A stretch of 64,000 nt of DNA from JBNKHG01 sp050290225 (GCA_050290225.1 JBNKHG010000025.1:6841-70840); one strand, 5' to 3'; counted from the first letter of the stretch, positions 23,070 to 32,018 are shown. Translations and numbers: made by a program. Notes: generated from the sequence alone by a model not told the origin.

Positions 23070-23939
23070 TTGAAACTGTTGCTTACAGATGCCGTTTCCC
23101 CGCTCGGTGCAGCCATTAGCACTGAGTTCGAAACGATTAATTGTACGCTCTTGCAGCCAGAAGGCCTGGACTGGTGTGACAAAGGCGCAGTGCTTGCCTA
23201 TATGCGCGAACACTCCCCGGATATTGTTATTAATACCCTGGGTTGGTCGGAAGCCGATGACGAAACCAGTCGCAAGCTGCGGGTAGCGGCGGCCAAAAAC
23301 CTGGCCCTGGCCTGCAAGGTGGTTGAGGCGGTGCCCCTGCATCTGTCCAGCTACCGCGTATTCGGCAAGGTGCAGAAAAACGGTTATGACGAGCGCGACG
23401 AGCCCAATCCATTGAGTCAGGAGGGTGAGGCATTCGTCGCCGCTGAGCAACACTTCCAACAGACCCTGACGCGCTGGTTGTGCCTGCGCCTGAGTTGGGT
23501 CATTGGTGCCGCCGGCGACAATCTGCTGACTCAATTGCTGGCGGGCCTTACGGCAGGTGACTCGGTGCCCGTGTGTGCGGAGATGCGCGGTGCCCCCACG
23601 GCCCTGGCTGATGTGGCGCGGGTGGTGGTGGCGATTGTGCGGCAAGTGCATTGCGGCGCCGAAAACTGGGGGTATTTTCACTATTGCAGTGGTGACGCCT
23701 GTTCCCAGGCCGACTTCGCCCAACAGGTGGCGGCGATCCTGGAGCAGGGTGATTTGCTGCGTGGAGAGCTGATGGTGGCAGAGACTTTGCGCCCGGCAAC
23801 CGAACCGGCCAGCGCGGTGTTGAACTGCCGTCGCTGCCGGGATGGCTTTGGTATCCAGTTGCGCAGTTGGCGCCAGGGGCTTCACTCCTCGATCAAGACC
23901 TGGCTGCGTCATCATCAGGCGGCGCAACAGGTGGATTAG
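23070..23939 (+). CDS. RmlD-like sugar-nucleotide reductase family protein, active-site residues missing
   Basis: About 289 residues from a TTG at 23070 ('LKLLLTDAVSPLGAAIS'); a TTG at 23004 would add 22 poorly conserved residues. The overall order matches dTDP-4-dehydrorhamnose reductase: short Rossmann start, 'PDIVINTLGWSEAD', 'PLHLSSYRVFG', 'DEPNPLS', 'CLRLSWVIG', 'GAPTALADVA', 'WGYFHYCSGDACS'. However, where RmlD has the catalytic Tyr-x-x-x-Lys after 'NPL', this protein reads 'SQEGEAFVAAE', with neither Tyr nor Lys, and the GxxGxxG loop is degenerate. It is probably a non-catalytic relative. It is followed by a strong bidirectional terminator. Confidence 0.7.
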   Translation: MKLLLTDAVSPLGAAISTEFETINCTLLQPEGLDWCDKGAVLAYMREHSPDIVINTLGWSEADDETSRKLRVAAAKNLALACKVVEAVPLHLSSYRVFGKVQKNGYDERDEPNPLSQEGEAFVAAEQHFQQTLTRWLCLRLSWVIGAAGDNLLTQLLAGLTAGDSVPVCAEMRGAPTALADVARVVVAIVRQVHCGAENWGYFHYCSGDACSQADFAQQVAAILEQGDLLRGELMVAETLRPATEPASAVLNCRRCRDGFGIQLRSWRQGLHSSIKTWLRHHQAAQQVD

Positions 23940-23980
23940 GCATCGCCCCTTGGCGGACCTGTAGCAAAGGCGTTGGCATT

Positions 23981-24018
23981 AAAAAAGGCCGCTGCGAGTG
24001 TTCGCGGCGGCCTTTTTT
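23981..24018. terminator. Bidirectional terminator between the RmlD-like gene and fabB
   Basis: AAAAAAGGCCGC pairs with GCGGCCTTTTTT (12 bp) around a loop that pairs further, giving T-runs on both strands between the convergent stops at 23939 and 24042. Confidence 0.9.
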
Positions 24019-24041
24019 AATGGCGGTCAGCGTGGTTGGTT

Positions 24042-25259
24042 CTAGTCGCTATAGCGCTGGAGCACCAGACAGGCATTGGTACCGCCGAAACCGAAACTGT
24101 TGGAGAGGATGCGGTCCAGCCTGGCGTTGTCACGGCGTTTGGTGACAATGTTCATGCCCTCGGCTTTTTCATCCAGTGTCTCCACATTGGCCGAGGCACA
24201 GATAAATTCGTTTTCCATCATCAGCAGGCTGTAGATCGCTTCCTGCACGCCAGTGGCACCGAGGGAGTGGCCGGTCAGGGATTTGGTGGAACTGATTGCC
24301 GGCACCTTGTCGCCAAAGACTTCGCGAATGGCTTCCAGCTCCTGGGTGTCCCCCACCGGGGTGCTGGTGCCGTGGCTGTTGATATAGTCGACATCGCCAT
24401 TCACCGTGCCCAGGGCCTGCCGCATGCAGCGCACGGCACCTTCCCCGGAAGGGGCGACCATATCGTAACCGTCCGAGGTGGCTCCGTAGCCCACCAGTTC
24501 GGCATAAATTTTGGCGCCGCGAGCCTTGGCGTGCTCCAGCTCTTCAATCACCACACAGCCGCCGCCGCCGGCGATCACAAAACCGTCGCGATCGGCGTCG
24601 TAGGCGCGTGAGGCCTTCTCGGGGGTGTCGTTGTATTTGGTGGACAGGGCGCCCATGGCGTCGAATAAAGCGGACATGGTCCAATGCTCCTCTTCACCGC
24701 CACCGGCAAAGATCACATCCTGCTTACCCAGCTGGATCAGCTCCATGGCATTGCCAATGCAATGGGCACTGGTAGCGCAGGCGGAGGAGATGGAGTAGTT
24801 CACGCCCTTGATTTTAAACGGGGTGGCAAGACAGGCGGAGGTTGTGCTGCCCATGGTCTGGGTGACCCGGTAGGGGCCTACACGCTTTAAACCGCGCTCG
24901 CGCAGAATGTCGGCGGCCTCGGTCAGGTTCTTGGAGGAGGCGCCGCCGGAACCCATAATAATCCCGGTGCGTTCGCTGGAAACCTGATCGTCGCTCAGTT
25001 GGGCATCTTCAATAGCCTGCTTCATGGAGATATAGGCGTAACCGGCGGCGTCGCCCATAAAGCGCAGAGCCTTGCGATCGATATGCGATTTCAGGTCTAT
25101 ATCGACGGAACCGGCCAGGTGGCTGCGAAAGCCCATGTCCTTATAGGTTTCCTGGAACTTGATACCGGAACGGCCCTCGCGCAGGGAATCCAGTACTGCG
25201 GCTTTATCGTTACCGAGGCAGGACACAATGCCCATGCCAGTAACCACAACGCGTTTCAT
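24042..25259 (-). CDS. fabB: 3-oxoacyl-[ACP] synthase I FabB
   Basis: A 405-residue KAS I enzyme. It has the Cys-His-His triad: 'SSACATSAHCIGN', 'HGTSTPVGD' and 'GHSLGATG', plus 'GSGGASSKN' typical of FabB. It elongates acyl-ACP and is required with FabA for unsaturated fatty acid synthesis. It lies downstream of fabA on the same strand, the classical fabA-fabB operon of pseudomonads and relatives. Confidence 0.97.
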   Translation of the reverse strand: MKRVVVTGMGIVSCLGNDKAAVLDSLREGRSGIKFQETYKDMGFRSHLAGSVDIDLKSHIDRKALRFMGDAAGYAYISMKQAIEDAQLSDDQVSSERTGIIMGSGGASSKNLTEAADILRERGLKRVGPYRVTQTMGSTTSACLATPFKIKGVNYSISSACATSAHCIGNAMELIQLGKQDVIFAGGGEEEHWTMSALFDAMGALSTKYNDTPEKASRAYDADRDGFVIAGGGGCVVIEELEHAKARGAKIYAELVGYGATSDGYDMVAPSGEGAVRCMRQALGTVNGDVDYINSHGTSTPVGDTQELEAIREVFGDKVPAISSTKSLTGHSLGATGVQEAIYSLLMMENEFICASANVETLDEKAEGMNIVTKRRDNARLDRILSNSFGFGGTNACLVLQRYSD

Positions 25260-25381
25260 AAGCTACCTCTTGGTTTCTCGGGTCTGGGACGCCGGCTCAC
25301 GGGGCTGTCTCCATCGGCGCATTATCTCACAGGCGGCGGCACACCCCAAAGGGTAAAAAGTCGCCACCGGGGGTCTGGGCA

Positions 25382-25906
25382 CTAGAAAGCGTCGGTGTTC
25401 TGAAAGAGACCGACGCGCAGGTCTTTGGCAAAGTAGATGTCCTTGCCGTCCACCGAGACTCGCCCGTCGGCGATGCCCATGATCAGCTTTCGCTCGATAA
25501 CGCGCTTAAGGTTAATGTGGTAAGTGACCTGTTTGGCGGTGGGTAGAATCTGGCCGGTGAATTTGACCTCGCCGGAGCCCAGGGCACGGCCACGTCCCTG
25601 ATTGCCTTTCCAGGCCAGGAAAAACCCCACCAGCTGCCACATGGCGTCGAGGCCCAGGCAGCCGGGCATAACCGGATCGCCTGGAAAGTGACAGTCGAAA
25701 AACCAGAGGTCGGGACTGATATCCAGCTCCGCTACGATTTCCCCTTTGCCGTATTCGCCGCCCTGATCACTGATATGGCTGATACGATCCAGCATCAGCA
25801 TATTGGGGACGGGCAGCTGCGCGTTGCCAGGGCCGAACATGCGGCCGTGACCACATTCGAGCAATTCGTCACGGTTATAGGCGTTTTTCTTATCGAAGGA
25901 AACCAT
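25382..25906 (-). CDS. fabA: 3-hydroxydecanoyl-[ACP] dehydratase/isomerase FabA
   Basis: A 174-residue hotdog-fold enzyme with the active-site segment 'CHFPGDPVMPGCLGLDAMWQL' compressed to His in 'CHFPGDP' and Asp in 'GLDAMWQL'. It dehydrates 3-hydroxydecanoyl-ACP and isomerises the product to the cis-3 enoyl form, the entry to unsaturated fatty acids. First gene of the fabA-fabB pair, 122 bp before fabB. The 240-bp divergent region to galU has no operator I can name. Confidence 0.97.
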   Translation of the reverse strand: MVSFDKKNAYNRDELLECGHGRMFGPGNAQLPVPNMLMLDRISHISDQGGEYGKGEIVAELDISPDLWFFDCHFPGDPVMPGCLGLDAMWQLVGFFLAWKGNQGRGRALGSGEVKFTGQILPTAKQVTYHINLKRVIERKLIMGIADGRVSVDGKDIYFAKDLRVGLFQNTDAF

Positions 25907-26149
25907 AGCTGAACTCTGTTTTTATCTGTCTGGGGCGCGCCAGGCCTGGGCTGCAGGCCGGATTTGCCGCCTTGCTAAGGGAGTGGCAGGGCCACAAAGG
26001 GGGCCATTCTACCGGCTGGTGGCGGGATGTCTAGCCTGCGACCGGTGGACATGGGGTGAAATGGGTCTCTGTCATACTCCTGGACGAACGCTTGTGGTAT
26101 GGTGCCAGCGACCAAGAATCTCAATTTAGGGACTGATACGGGAGTCATA

Positions 26150-26977
26150 ATGATCAAGAAGTGCCTTTTTCCTGTGGCTGGCTATGGAACACGATTTCTG
26201 CCGGCGACCAAATCCATGCCCAAGGAAATGCTGCCGGTTGTAAACAAGCCATTGGTGCAATATGGGGTTGAAGAAGCCATTGAAGCAGGATTGCACGAGG
26301 TGGGATTTGTTACCGGACGCGGAAAGCGCTCTATTGAAGACCACTTCGATATGAATTACGAGCTGGAACACCAGATCGCCGGCAGCAGCAAAGAGCAGTA
26401 CCTGACCAGTATCCGTGAGGTGATGGAAAAAGGTTCTTTTTCCTTTACCCGCCAGCGCGAAATGCGTGGTCTCGGGGACGCCATTTTGAACGGTGAGCGC
26501 CTGATCGGAGATGAGCCTTTCGGCGTTATCCTGTCTGACGACCTGTGTCTGGCCAATAACGAGAGTCACGGCGTGCTGGCGCAGATGGTGGCACTTTATC
26601 GCCAGTTCCGCTGTAGCATCGTGGCGATTGAAGAGGTGCCCAAAGAGAATATCAGCAAGTTCGGCGTTATTGCTGGCGAGGAGATAAAGGAGGGGCTTTT
26701 TCAGGTTACCGATATGGTGGAAAAACCGGCCCCTGAGGACGCGCCCAGCAACCTGGCCATTATCGGCCGCTATATCCTTACCCCGGATATTTTCGAGATC
26801 CTGCGCCAGACGCCGCCCGGCAAGAACGGAGAGGTCCAGATTACAGATGCCCTGTTGCATCAGGCCCGGACCGGCTGTGTTATGGGCTACAAGTTCAAGG
26901 GGCGTCGTTTTGATTGCGGTAGTGTAGAAGGCTTCGTGGATGCCACAAATTACGTCTACAAGCATATCTACAAATAA
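26150..26977 (+). CDS. galU: UTP-glucose-1-phosphate uridylyltransferase
   Basis: About 275 residues from the ATG at 26150 (preceded by GGGAG); an in-frame ATG at 26099 lacks a site. Nucleotidyltransferase signature 'CLFPVAGYGTRFLPATKSMPKEMLPVVNKP' region, 'VTGRGKRSIEDHFD', 'GVILSDDLC', 'GVIAGEEI', 'RRFDCGSVEGFVDAT'. It makes UDP-glucose for envelope polysaccharides and for the Leloir galactose pathway, which would matter for the galactoside locus further right. It is followed 83 bp later by manB. Confidence 0.97.
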   Translation: MIKKCLFPVAGYGTRFLPATKSMPKEMLPVVNKPLVQYGVEEAIEAGLHEVGFVTGRGKRSIEDHFDMNYELEHQIAGSSKEQYLTSIREVMEKGSFSFTRQREMRGLGDAILNGERLIGDEPFGVILSDDLCLANNESHGVLAQMVALYRQFRCSIVAIEEVPKENISKFGVIAGEEIKEGLFQVTDMVEKPAPEDAPSNLAIIGRYILTPDIFEILRQTPPGKNGEVQITDALLHQARTGCVMGYKFKGRRFDCGSVEGFVDATNYVYKHIYK

Positions 26978-27060
26978 ATAGTCTCCCTCTTATGCGGTTG
27001 CCTCAACCGGGGTGGCCGCGCGCTGTTATCACTTGACTCTGTTTTCCATTAAGGAAGGTT

Positions 27061-28410
27061 ATGATTGCCCCGATTACCTGTTTTAAAGCCTATGATATCC
27101 GTGGTCGTGTGCCCGAGGATCTGAATGAAGATGTGGCTTACCGCATCGGTCGTGCCTATGTGGCATTTTTAAACGCTGAAAAAGTGGTGGTGGGCCACGA
27201 TATACGCCTGACCAGCCCCGCCCTCACCGACGCCCTTGCCAGGGGGCTCCTGGATGCCGGTGCAGATGTTTACCATATCGGCCAGTGCGGCACAGAGGAG
27301 GTCTACTTTTCGGCTTTCGATCAGGATGTGGACGGCGGTATCTGCGTCACTGCCAGCCACAATCCCAAGAACTACAACGGCATGAAGCTGGTGCAGGCCG
27401 GCGCCAAACCCATCAGTGGTGACACCGGCCTCGACCGGATTCGCGAGCTGGCCGAAGCGGGCGGGTTTGCCGAGCCTGAGGCCCGGGGTGAACTCCACCG
27501 CCTGGATATCAAGCAGGCCTATGTCGACCACCTGCTGGGATATGTGGACAGCGCCGCATTGAAGCCGCTAAAAATAGTGGTTAACGCCGGCAATGGTGGC
27601 GCTGGCGAAATCATCGATCGCCTGGAGGCCTATTTGCCGTTCGAGTTTATCAAGATTCAACACCAGGCGGACGGCAACTTCCCCAACGGGGTGCCCAACC
27701 CGCTGCTGGAGGAGAATCGCGCGCCCACCATCGCCGCTATTCGGGAGCATCAGGCCGACCTGGGAATCGCCTGGGACGGGGACTTTGATCGCTGCTTTTT
27801 CTTTGATGAGAGCGGTGACTTTGTCGAGGGTTATTACCTGGTGGGCCTGTTGGCGGAGGCGTTTTTGCAAAAGACGCCCGGTGCCAAGGTGGTCCACGAC
27901 CCCCGATTGACCTGGAACACCGTCAACACCGTCGAGCGTATGGGCGGGGTGGCCATCCAGAGCAAAACCGGACATGCTTTTATCAAGGAGCGCATGCGCG
28001 CCGAGGATGCGGTCTACGGCGGTGAGATGAGTGCCCATCACTACTTCAGGGACTTTGCCTACTGTGACAGCGGGATGATCCCCTGGCTGTTGGTGGCTGA
28101 GCTGATGTGCCGGGCAGACAAGCCGCTGTCGGCGCTGGTCGGTGATCGTATGGCGGCCTACCCCTGCAGTGGCGAAATCAACCGCGAGCTGGCTGATCCC
28201 AAGGCGGCTCTGGCAGCCATTGAGGCCCGTTATCAGGAGGGTGCCGAAAGTGTTGATTACACCGACGGCGTGAGTATGAGCTTCGGTGACTGGCGCTTTA
28301 ACGTGCGCATGTCCAACACCGAGCCGGTGGTGCGCCTCAATGTGGAAAGCCTTGGTGACGCGGAGTTGATGGCCGCCAAGCGGGATGAGTTGTTGGCGCT
28401 GTTGGTTTAA
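27061..28410 (+). CDS. manB: Phosphomannomutase (CpsG/ManB type)
   Basis: A 449-residue alpha-D-phosphohexomutase. Opening 'CFKAYDIRGRVPEDLNEDVAYRIGRA' closely follows E. coli CpsG/ManB; the phosphoserine loop 'VTASHNPKNYNGMK', the Mg site 'WDGDFDRCFFF', sugar-binding 'GGEMSAHHYF' and phosphate-binding 'RMSNTEPVVRLNVES' are present. It interconverts mannose-6-P and mannose-1-P (some relatives also glucose phosphates, as AlgC). AAGGAAGG precedes the ATG. Probably co-transcribed with galU for nucleotide-sugar supply. Confidence 0.93.
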   Translation: MIAPITCFKAYDIRGRVPEDLNEDVAYRIGRAYVAFLNAEKVVVGHDIRLTSPALTDALARGLLDAGADVYHIGQCGTEEVYFSAFDQDVDGGICVTASHNPKNYNGMKLVQAGAKPISGDTGLDRIRELAEAGGFAEPEARGELHRLDIKQAYVDHLLGYVDSAALKPLKIVVNAGNGGAGEIIDRLEAYLPFEFIKIQHQADGNFPNGVPNPLLEENRAPTIAAIREHQADLGIAWDGDFDRCFFFDESGDFVEGYYLVGLLAEAFLQKTPGAKVVHDPRLTWNTVNTVERMGGVAIQSKTGHAFIKERMRAEDAVYGGEMSAHHYFRDFAYCDSGMIPWLLVAELMCRADKPLSALVGDRMAAYPCSGEINRELADPKAALAAIEARYQEGAESVDYTDGVSMSFGDWRFNVRMSNTEPVVRLNVESLGDAELMAAKRDELLALLV

Positions 28411-28699
28411 CGGAAACCTGCGGCCGCTTCCAGTACCAGCTCGGCATCGTGATCGGGGTTGGTCTGGAAGCTCCCCCTCAAAGTGATTTGGTGTAAGTGC
28501 TGCTTCCGCTTTGATCGTGGTCGTAGTGCTGGTGCATCGATATTGGAGTCATTCCGCTCCCGGAACCTGTCGGGAAAGAACTGGCATCCTGACATCGCAG
28601 TTGATTCGCTGTGCTAGTGCGTCATATCAGCTTGAAGGAGTACTAGTCTATGGCCCTTTGGCGGCTTGCTGTAATCGTCTATCTATATGAGACGCTACG
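28411..28699. other. Intergenic region with interspersed repeat, between manB and ispB
   Basis: About 290 bases between convergent genes with no recognisable gene. The minus-strand frame 28407-28595 has no domain and I do not call it. The region holds the 21-bp repeat (28626-28646) inside a longer ~60-bp similarity (28588-28648) to 30673-30740, and a CCCTTTGGCGG motif at 28653. Confidence 0.55.
28626..28646 (+). repeat. 21-bp interspersed repeat, copy 3
   Basis: ATCAG followed by CTTGAAGGAGTACTAG. The similarity to the copy at 30711 extends upstream to CCTGACATCGCAGT-GATTCGC and TGCGTCAT, giving a ~60-bp element at 28588-28648. Confidence 0.8.
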
Positions 28700-29668
28700 C
28701 TAGTTATTACGACTGATTGAAAACGCCGCCAGCTCCGCCATGGCCTGTCGATACGGGCTGTCGTCGAGGCTGTTCAACTCCGCCAGGGCCTTGTCCACCT
28801 GCTCCTTGGCTTTGGCTGCGGTATAGTCCAGGGCGCCGGTGGTTTTGACGATGTCGACAATGGCGTCCAGCTGTTCCCTGGCGCCCTCGCGGATACTGTC
28901 GGCAATCAGCTGGGCCTGGTCGGGGCTGCCTTCGCGCATGGCATAAATCAGCGGCAGGGTGGGTTTGCCTTCGGCCAGGTCGTCGCCGACATTCTTGCCC
29001 AGCTCCTCGGCATTGCCTTCGTAATCCAGTGCATCGTCCACCAGCTGAAAGGCCAGGCCCAGGTGGCGGCCGTAGCGGCGCAGGGCCTGGCGCTGGGCGT
29101 CGGGTGCGCCGGCGAGTACTGCGGTGGTCTCGCAAGCGGCCTCGAACAGGGCTGCTGTCTTCTTGTAAACGACGGAAAAATAATTGTCCTCGTCGACACC
29201 GGGATCCTTGGCGTTGACCAGTTGCTGCACTTCGCCTTCGGAAATGGTGTTGGTGGCATCGGAAAGGATGCGCATAATCTCCATATCGCCAATGGCCACC
29301 ATCATCTGGAAAGCGCGGGAGTAGAGGAAATCCCCCACCAGTACGCTGGGGGCATTGCCCCATTTGGCGTTGGCGGTAGCTCGACCGCGACGCATTTCCG
29401 ACAGGTCCACCACATCGTCGTGGAGCAGGGTGGCGGTGTGGATAAACTCGATAATGGCCGCCAGGGACAGATGCTGGCGCCGGCTGTCGGCGTAGCCCAG
29501 GGCATTGGCGCTCAGCAATACCAGCAGGGGGCGCAGGCGCTTGCCACCGGCTTCCACCAGGTATTGACCGATATTTTCCACAAGACCCACGTTGGAGTGC
29601 AGTTGGTCGATAATCAGCTGGTTAACATCGGCGAAATCGCCTTTGACGACTTGGTGGAAATTCAGCAT
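28700..29668 (-). CDS. ispB: Octaprenyl (polyprenyl) diphosphate synthase
   Basis: A 322-residue trans-prenyltransferase with both Asp-rich motifs: 'LLHDDVVDLSEMRRG' (FARM) and 'FQLVDDALDYEGN' (SARM), and 'GGKRLRPLLVLL' at the N-terminus. It makes the ubiquinone side chain. It is divergent from rplU-rpmA-obg, the conserved arrangement in gammaproteobacteria. The chain length cannot be read from sequence alone. Confidence 0.95.
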   Translation of the reverse strand: MLNFHQVVKGDFADVNQLIIDQLHSNVGLVENIGQYLVEAGGKRLRPLLVLLSANALGYADSRRQHLSLAAIIEFIHTATLLHDDVVDLSEMRRGRATANAKWGNAPSVLVGDFLYSRAFQMMVAIGDMEIMRILSDATNTISEGEVQQLVNAKDPGVDEDNYFSVVYKKTAALFEAACETTAVLAGAPDAQRQALRRYGRHLGLAFQLVDDALDYEGNAEELGKNVGDDLAEGKPTLPLIYAMREGSPDQAQLIADSIREGAREQLDAIVDIVKTTGALDYTAAKAKEQVDKALAELNSLDDSPYRQAMAELAAFSISRNN

Positions 29669-29814
29669 CGAGGGGTCCGCAGTCTGGGCAAATCTGGAAT
29701 TATTATTGGGATGTGTTGTTAGAGCTAGGCATGCTAGGCAGGGGGCGGGGTGCTGTCAAGCGCGACATTGACCGCAGGCCCCGTCTTCCAAGGGGTCGGC
29801 AAGAACTTGGGTGC

Positions 29815-29843
29815 TTGCAGCGACCGGGGGATTACCGTAGAAT
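29815..29843 (+). promoter_or_regulatory. Promoter of rplU-rpmA
   Basis: TTGCAG (29815-29820) and TAGAAT (29838-29843) with exactly 17 bp between, about 95 bp upstream of the rplU start; a GC-rich stretch follows. A good sigma-70 fit. Confidence 0.65.
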
Positions 29844-29937
29844 GCGCGATCCTGAAATTTAGGCATACGGCGCAAGTCAGTAAAATGCACCGGGTTCCGG
29901 GGCTACTTCGTGTCGTCCGAGTTGATTGGAGCAATCT

Positions 29938-30249
29938 ATGTACGCAGTTTTTGCGAGCGGTGGCAAGCAACACCGTGTTGTCGAGGGTGAAACCCTCAAG
30001 TTGGAAAAGATTGAAGTTGCCACTGGCGAAACCATCGATTTTGATCAGGTTCTGCTGGTTGCCGATGGTGACGATATCAAGATTGGCGCCCCTCTGGTAG
30101 AAGGTGCCAAGGTGACTGCTGAAGTGGTTAGCCACGGTCGCGGCGACAAGGTGAAAATCATCAAGTTCCGTCGTCGTAAGCACTCTATGAAGCGCCAAGG
30201 TCACCGTCAGTGGTACACCGAGGTGAAAATCACCGGTATCACTGGTTAA
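29938..30249 (+). CDS. rplU: 50S ribosomal protein L21
   Basis: 103 residues from the ATG at 29938 ('MYAVFASGGKQHRV'), with a GGAG site 6-9 bases upstream; a TTG four codons earlier is rejected. C-terminal 'KFRRRKHSMKRQGHRQ' is the L21 RNA-binding signature. First gene of rplU-rpmA. Confidence 0.98.
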   Translation: MYAVFASGGKQHRVVEGETLKLEKIEVATGETIDFDQVLLVADGDDIKIGAPLVEGAKVTAEVVSHGRGDKVKIIKFRRRKHSMKRQGHRQWYTEVKITGITG

Positions 30250-30293
30250 AGTCAACGGGTTAAAGTCAACGGGTTAATCGAGGAGTTTAGACA

Positions 30294-30551
30294 ATGGCTC
30301 ATAAAAAAGCTGGCGGTAGTACTCGTAACGGTCGCGATTCCGAAAGTAAACGCCTTGGCGTCAAGCGTTTCGGCGGCCAGGAAGTGTTGGCAGGCAATAT
30401 CCTTGTACGTCAACGCGGTACCAAGTTCCACGCAGGTGTAAACGTCGGTGTTGGTAAAGACCACACCCTGTTTGCCAAGGCCGATGGCAAGGTGCAATTC
30501 GAAGTTAAAGGTCCGAAGAACCGCAAGTTCATCAGCATCGTTACCGCCTAA
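30294..30551 (+). CDS. rpmA: 50S ribosomal protein L27
   Basis: 85 residues beginning 'MAHKKAGGSTRNGRDSESK' and ending 'NRKFISIVTA'; complete family length. It follows rplU by 44 bases; the spacer contains a 14-base duplication (GTCAACGGGTTAA). A terminator follows at 30624. Confidence 0.98.
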   Translation: MAHKKAGGSTRNGRDSESKRLGVKRFGGQEVLAGNILVRQRGTKFHAGVNVGVGKDHTLFAKADGKVQFEVKGPKNRKFISIVTA

Positions 30552-30623
30552 TCGCCGTTGGCGTTCAGGCACAAACGATCGCGTTTGCACATTCGAACCT
30601 GGAGATGGTTTCATCTCTGCCGC

Positions 30624-30654
30624 AAAAGCCCCGTCTCCCGAGATGGGGCTTTTT
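30624..30654 (+). terminator. Rho-independent terminator after rpmA
   Basis: AAAAGCCCC (30624-30632) pairs with GGGGCTTTT (30645-30653 region), with extra GTCTC/GAGAT pairing near the loop and a T-rich tail. It separates rplU-rpmA from obg. Confidence 0.9.
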
Positions 30655-30710
30655 ATTTTCAGTCACTCAGGCCTGACATCGCAGTGGATTCGCGGCGTTA
30701 ATGCGTCATT

Positions 30711-30731
30711 ATCGGATTGAAAGAATACTAG
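30711..30731 (+). repeat. 21-bp interspersed repeat, copy 4 (diverged)
   Basis: ATCGG followed by ATTGAAAGAATACTAG; four to five mismatches to the copy at 28626, but the flanking CCTGACATCGCAGTGGATTCGC (split here as CCTGACATCGCAGT and GATTCGC) is shared, showing a common origin. Confidence 0.65.
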
Positions 30732-30806
30732 TTACTAGTCGCTGGTGGGAAGCTAAACTAGTGGCTCAAGACTCGCAATTGGCGACTTGTCCCCCGGAGG
30801 TTGATC

Positions 30807-32009
30807 GTGAAATTTGTCGATGAAGCGCCCATTTATGTGGAGGCCGGTCGTGGCGGCAATGGCTGCCTGAGCTTTCGGCGCGAGAAGTATATTGCCAAGG
30901 GCGGTCCCGATGGTGGCGACGGTGGCGACGGTGGCAGCGTTTACCTGGTGGGGGACGAGAATCTCAATACCCTGGTCGACTACCGTTACCAACCCAAATA
31001 CCGCGCCGAAAGCGGTCAACAGGGTATGGGTAAGAACATGACCGGCAAGAAAGGCGAAGATCGCATTCTGCCGGTGCCGGTGGGAACCACGGTGATCGAT
31101 GTGGATACCGAGGAAGTGCTGGGGGATATCAAAGCCAACGGTGAGCGCCTCAAGGTGGCTCAGGGCGGTTTTCACGGCCTTGGCAATACCCGTTTCAAAT
31201 CCAGCGTCAACCGCGCGCCGCGCCAGACATCCCCCGGATCCGAGGGCGAGGCCCGCAACCTCAAGCTGGAATTGAAAGTGTTGGCGGATGTGGGCCTGCT
31301 GGGGCTGCCCAATGCCGGCAAATCCACCTTTATCCGTGCGATCAGCTCCGCCAGGCCGAAGGTGGCCAACTACCCCTTCACCACCCTGGTGCCAAACCTG
31401 GGGGTGGTAAAGGTTCAGCAGCACCGCAGTTTTGTAGTCGCCGATATTCCCGGTCTCATCGAAGGCGCCTCCGAAGGGGCCGGTTTGGGAATTCGTTTCC
31501 TCAAACATTTGACCCGCTGCCGGGTGCTCTTGCACCTGGTGGATATGGCGCCCTACGATGGCAGTGATCCGGCGGAGAACGCCCAGGTCATTATCAATGA
31601 GCTGGCGCAATTCAGCCCCACGCTTGCCGGTCGCGAGCGCTGGCTGTTGCTCAACAAGATCGATATGTTGCCGCAGGATGAAGTGGAAGAGCGCTGCCAG
31701 GCTATGGTGGAAAAACTCGGTTGGCAGGGGCGGACATTCCGGATTGCCGCCATCAACAAAACCGGTACCCAGTCCCTTTGCGGTGAGATTATCGAACACC
31801 TCGAGCAGTGTTGGGAAGCGGAGCGCGAAGATCCGGAAGTGGCCGAACATGAAGCCGAACTGCAGGCACAGATGCAGCAGGAAGCTCGCGAGCGCATCGA
31901 GGAATTGCGCCTGCGCCACCGTGCCGAGCGCCTGGCCCGCAAGCAGGCCGGTGACGACGATGATTGGGACGATGACGACTATGATGTGGACGTGGAGTAT
32001 GTGCAGTAA
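30807..32009 (+). CDS. obg: GTPase Obg (CgtA)
   Basis: About 400 residues from the GTG at 30807 ('MKFVDEAPIYVEAGRGGNG'), which has GGAGG six bases upstream; the TTG at 30801 directly abuts that site and is rejected. The glycine-rich Obg domain is followed by the G domain: 'GLPNAGKSTFIRA', 'DIPGLIEGASEGAGLG', 'NKIDML', and an acidic C-terminal tail ('DDDDWDDDDYDVD'). It is a ribosome-assembly and stress-response GTPase. Its usual neighbours rplU, rpmA and proB are here. Confidence 0.97.
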   Translation: MKFVDEAPIYVEAGRGGNGCLSFRREKYIAKGGPDGGDGGDGGSVYLVGDENLNTLVDYRYQPKYRAESGQQGMGKNMTGKKGEDRILPVPVGTTVIDVDTEEVLGDIKANGERLKVAQGGFHGLGNTRFKSSVNRAPRQTSPGSEGEARNLKLELKVLADVGLLGLPNAGKSTFIRAISSARPKVANYPFTTLVPNLGVVKVQQHRSFVVADIPGLIEGASEGAGLGIRFLKHLTRCRVLLHLVDMAPYDGSDPAENAQVIINELAQFSPTLAGRERWLLLNKIDMLPQDEVEERCQAMVEKLGWQGRTFRIAAINKTGTQSLCGEIIEHLEQCWEAEREDPEVAEHEAELQAQMQQEARERIEELRLRHRAERLARKQAGDDDDWDDDDYDVDVEYVQ

Positions 32010-32018
32010 TTGACCCCC

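Noticed and set aside
22959..23927. 322-residue open frame opposite the RmlD-like gene
   Set aside because: Antisense shadow; the plus-strand frame has clear family similarity and codon structure.
23981..24018. Palindrome as a regulator site
   Set aside because: It has the stem, GC core and T-runs of a bidirectional terminator between convergent genes.
28407..28595. Minus-strand 62-residue ORF after manB
   Set aside because: No recognisable domain or ribosome site; it could be the decayed end of a gene but nothing supports this.
30753..31919. 388-residue open frame opposite obg
   Set aside because: Antisense to a certain obg gene; no family similarity.
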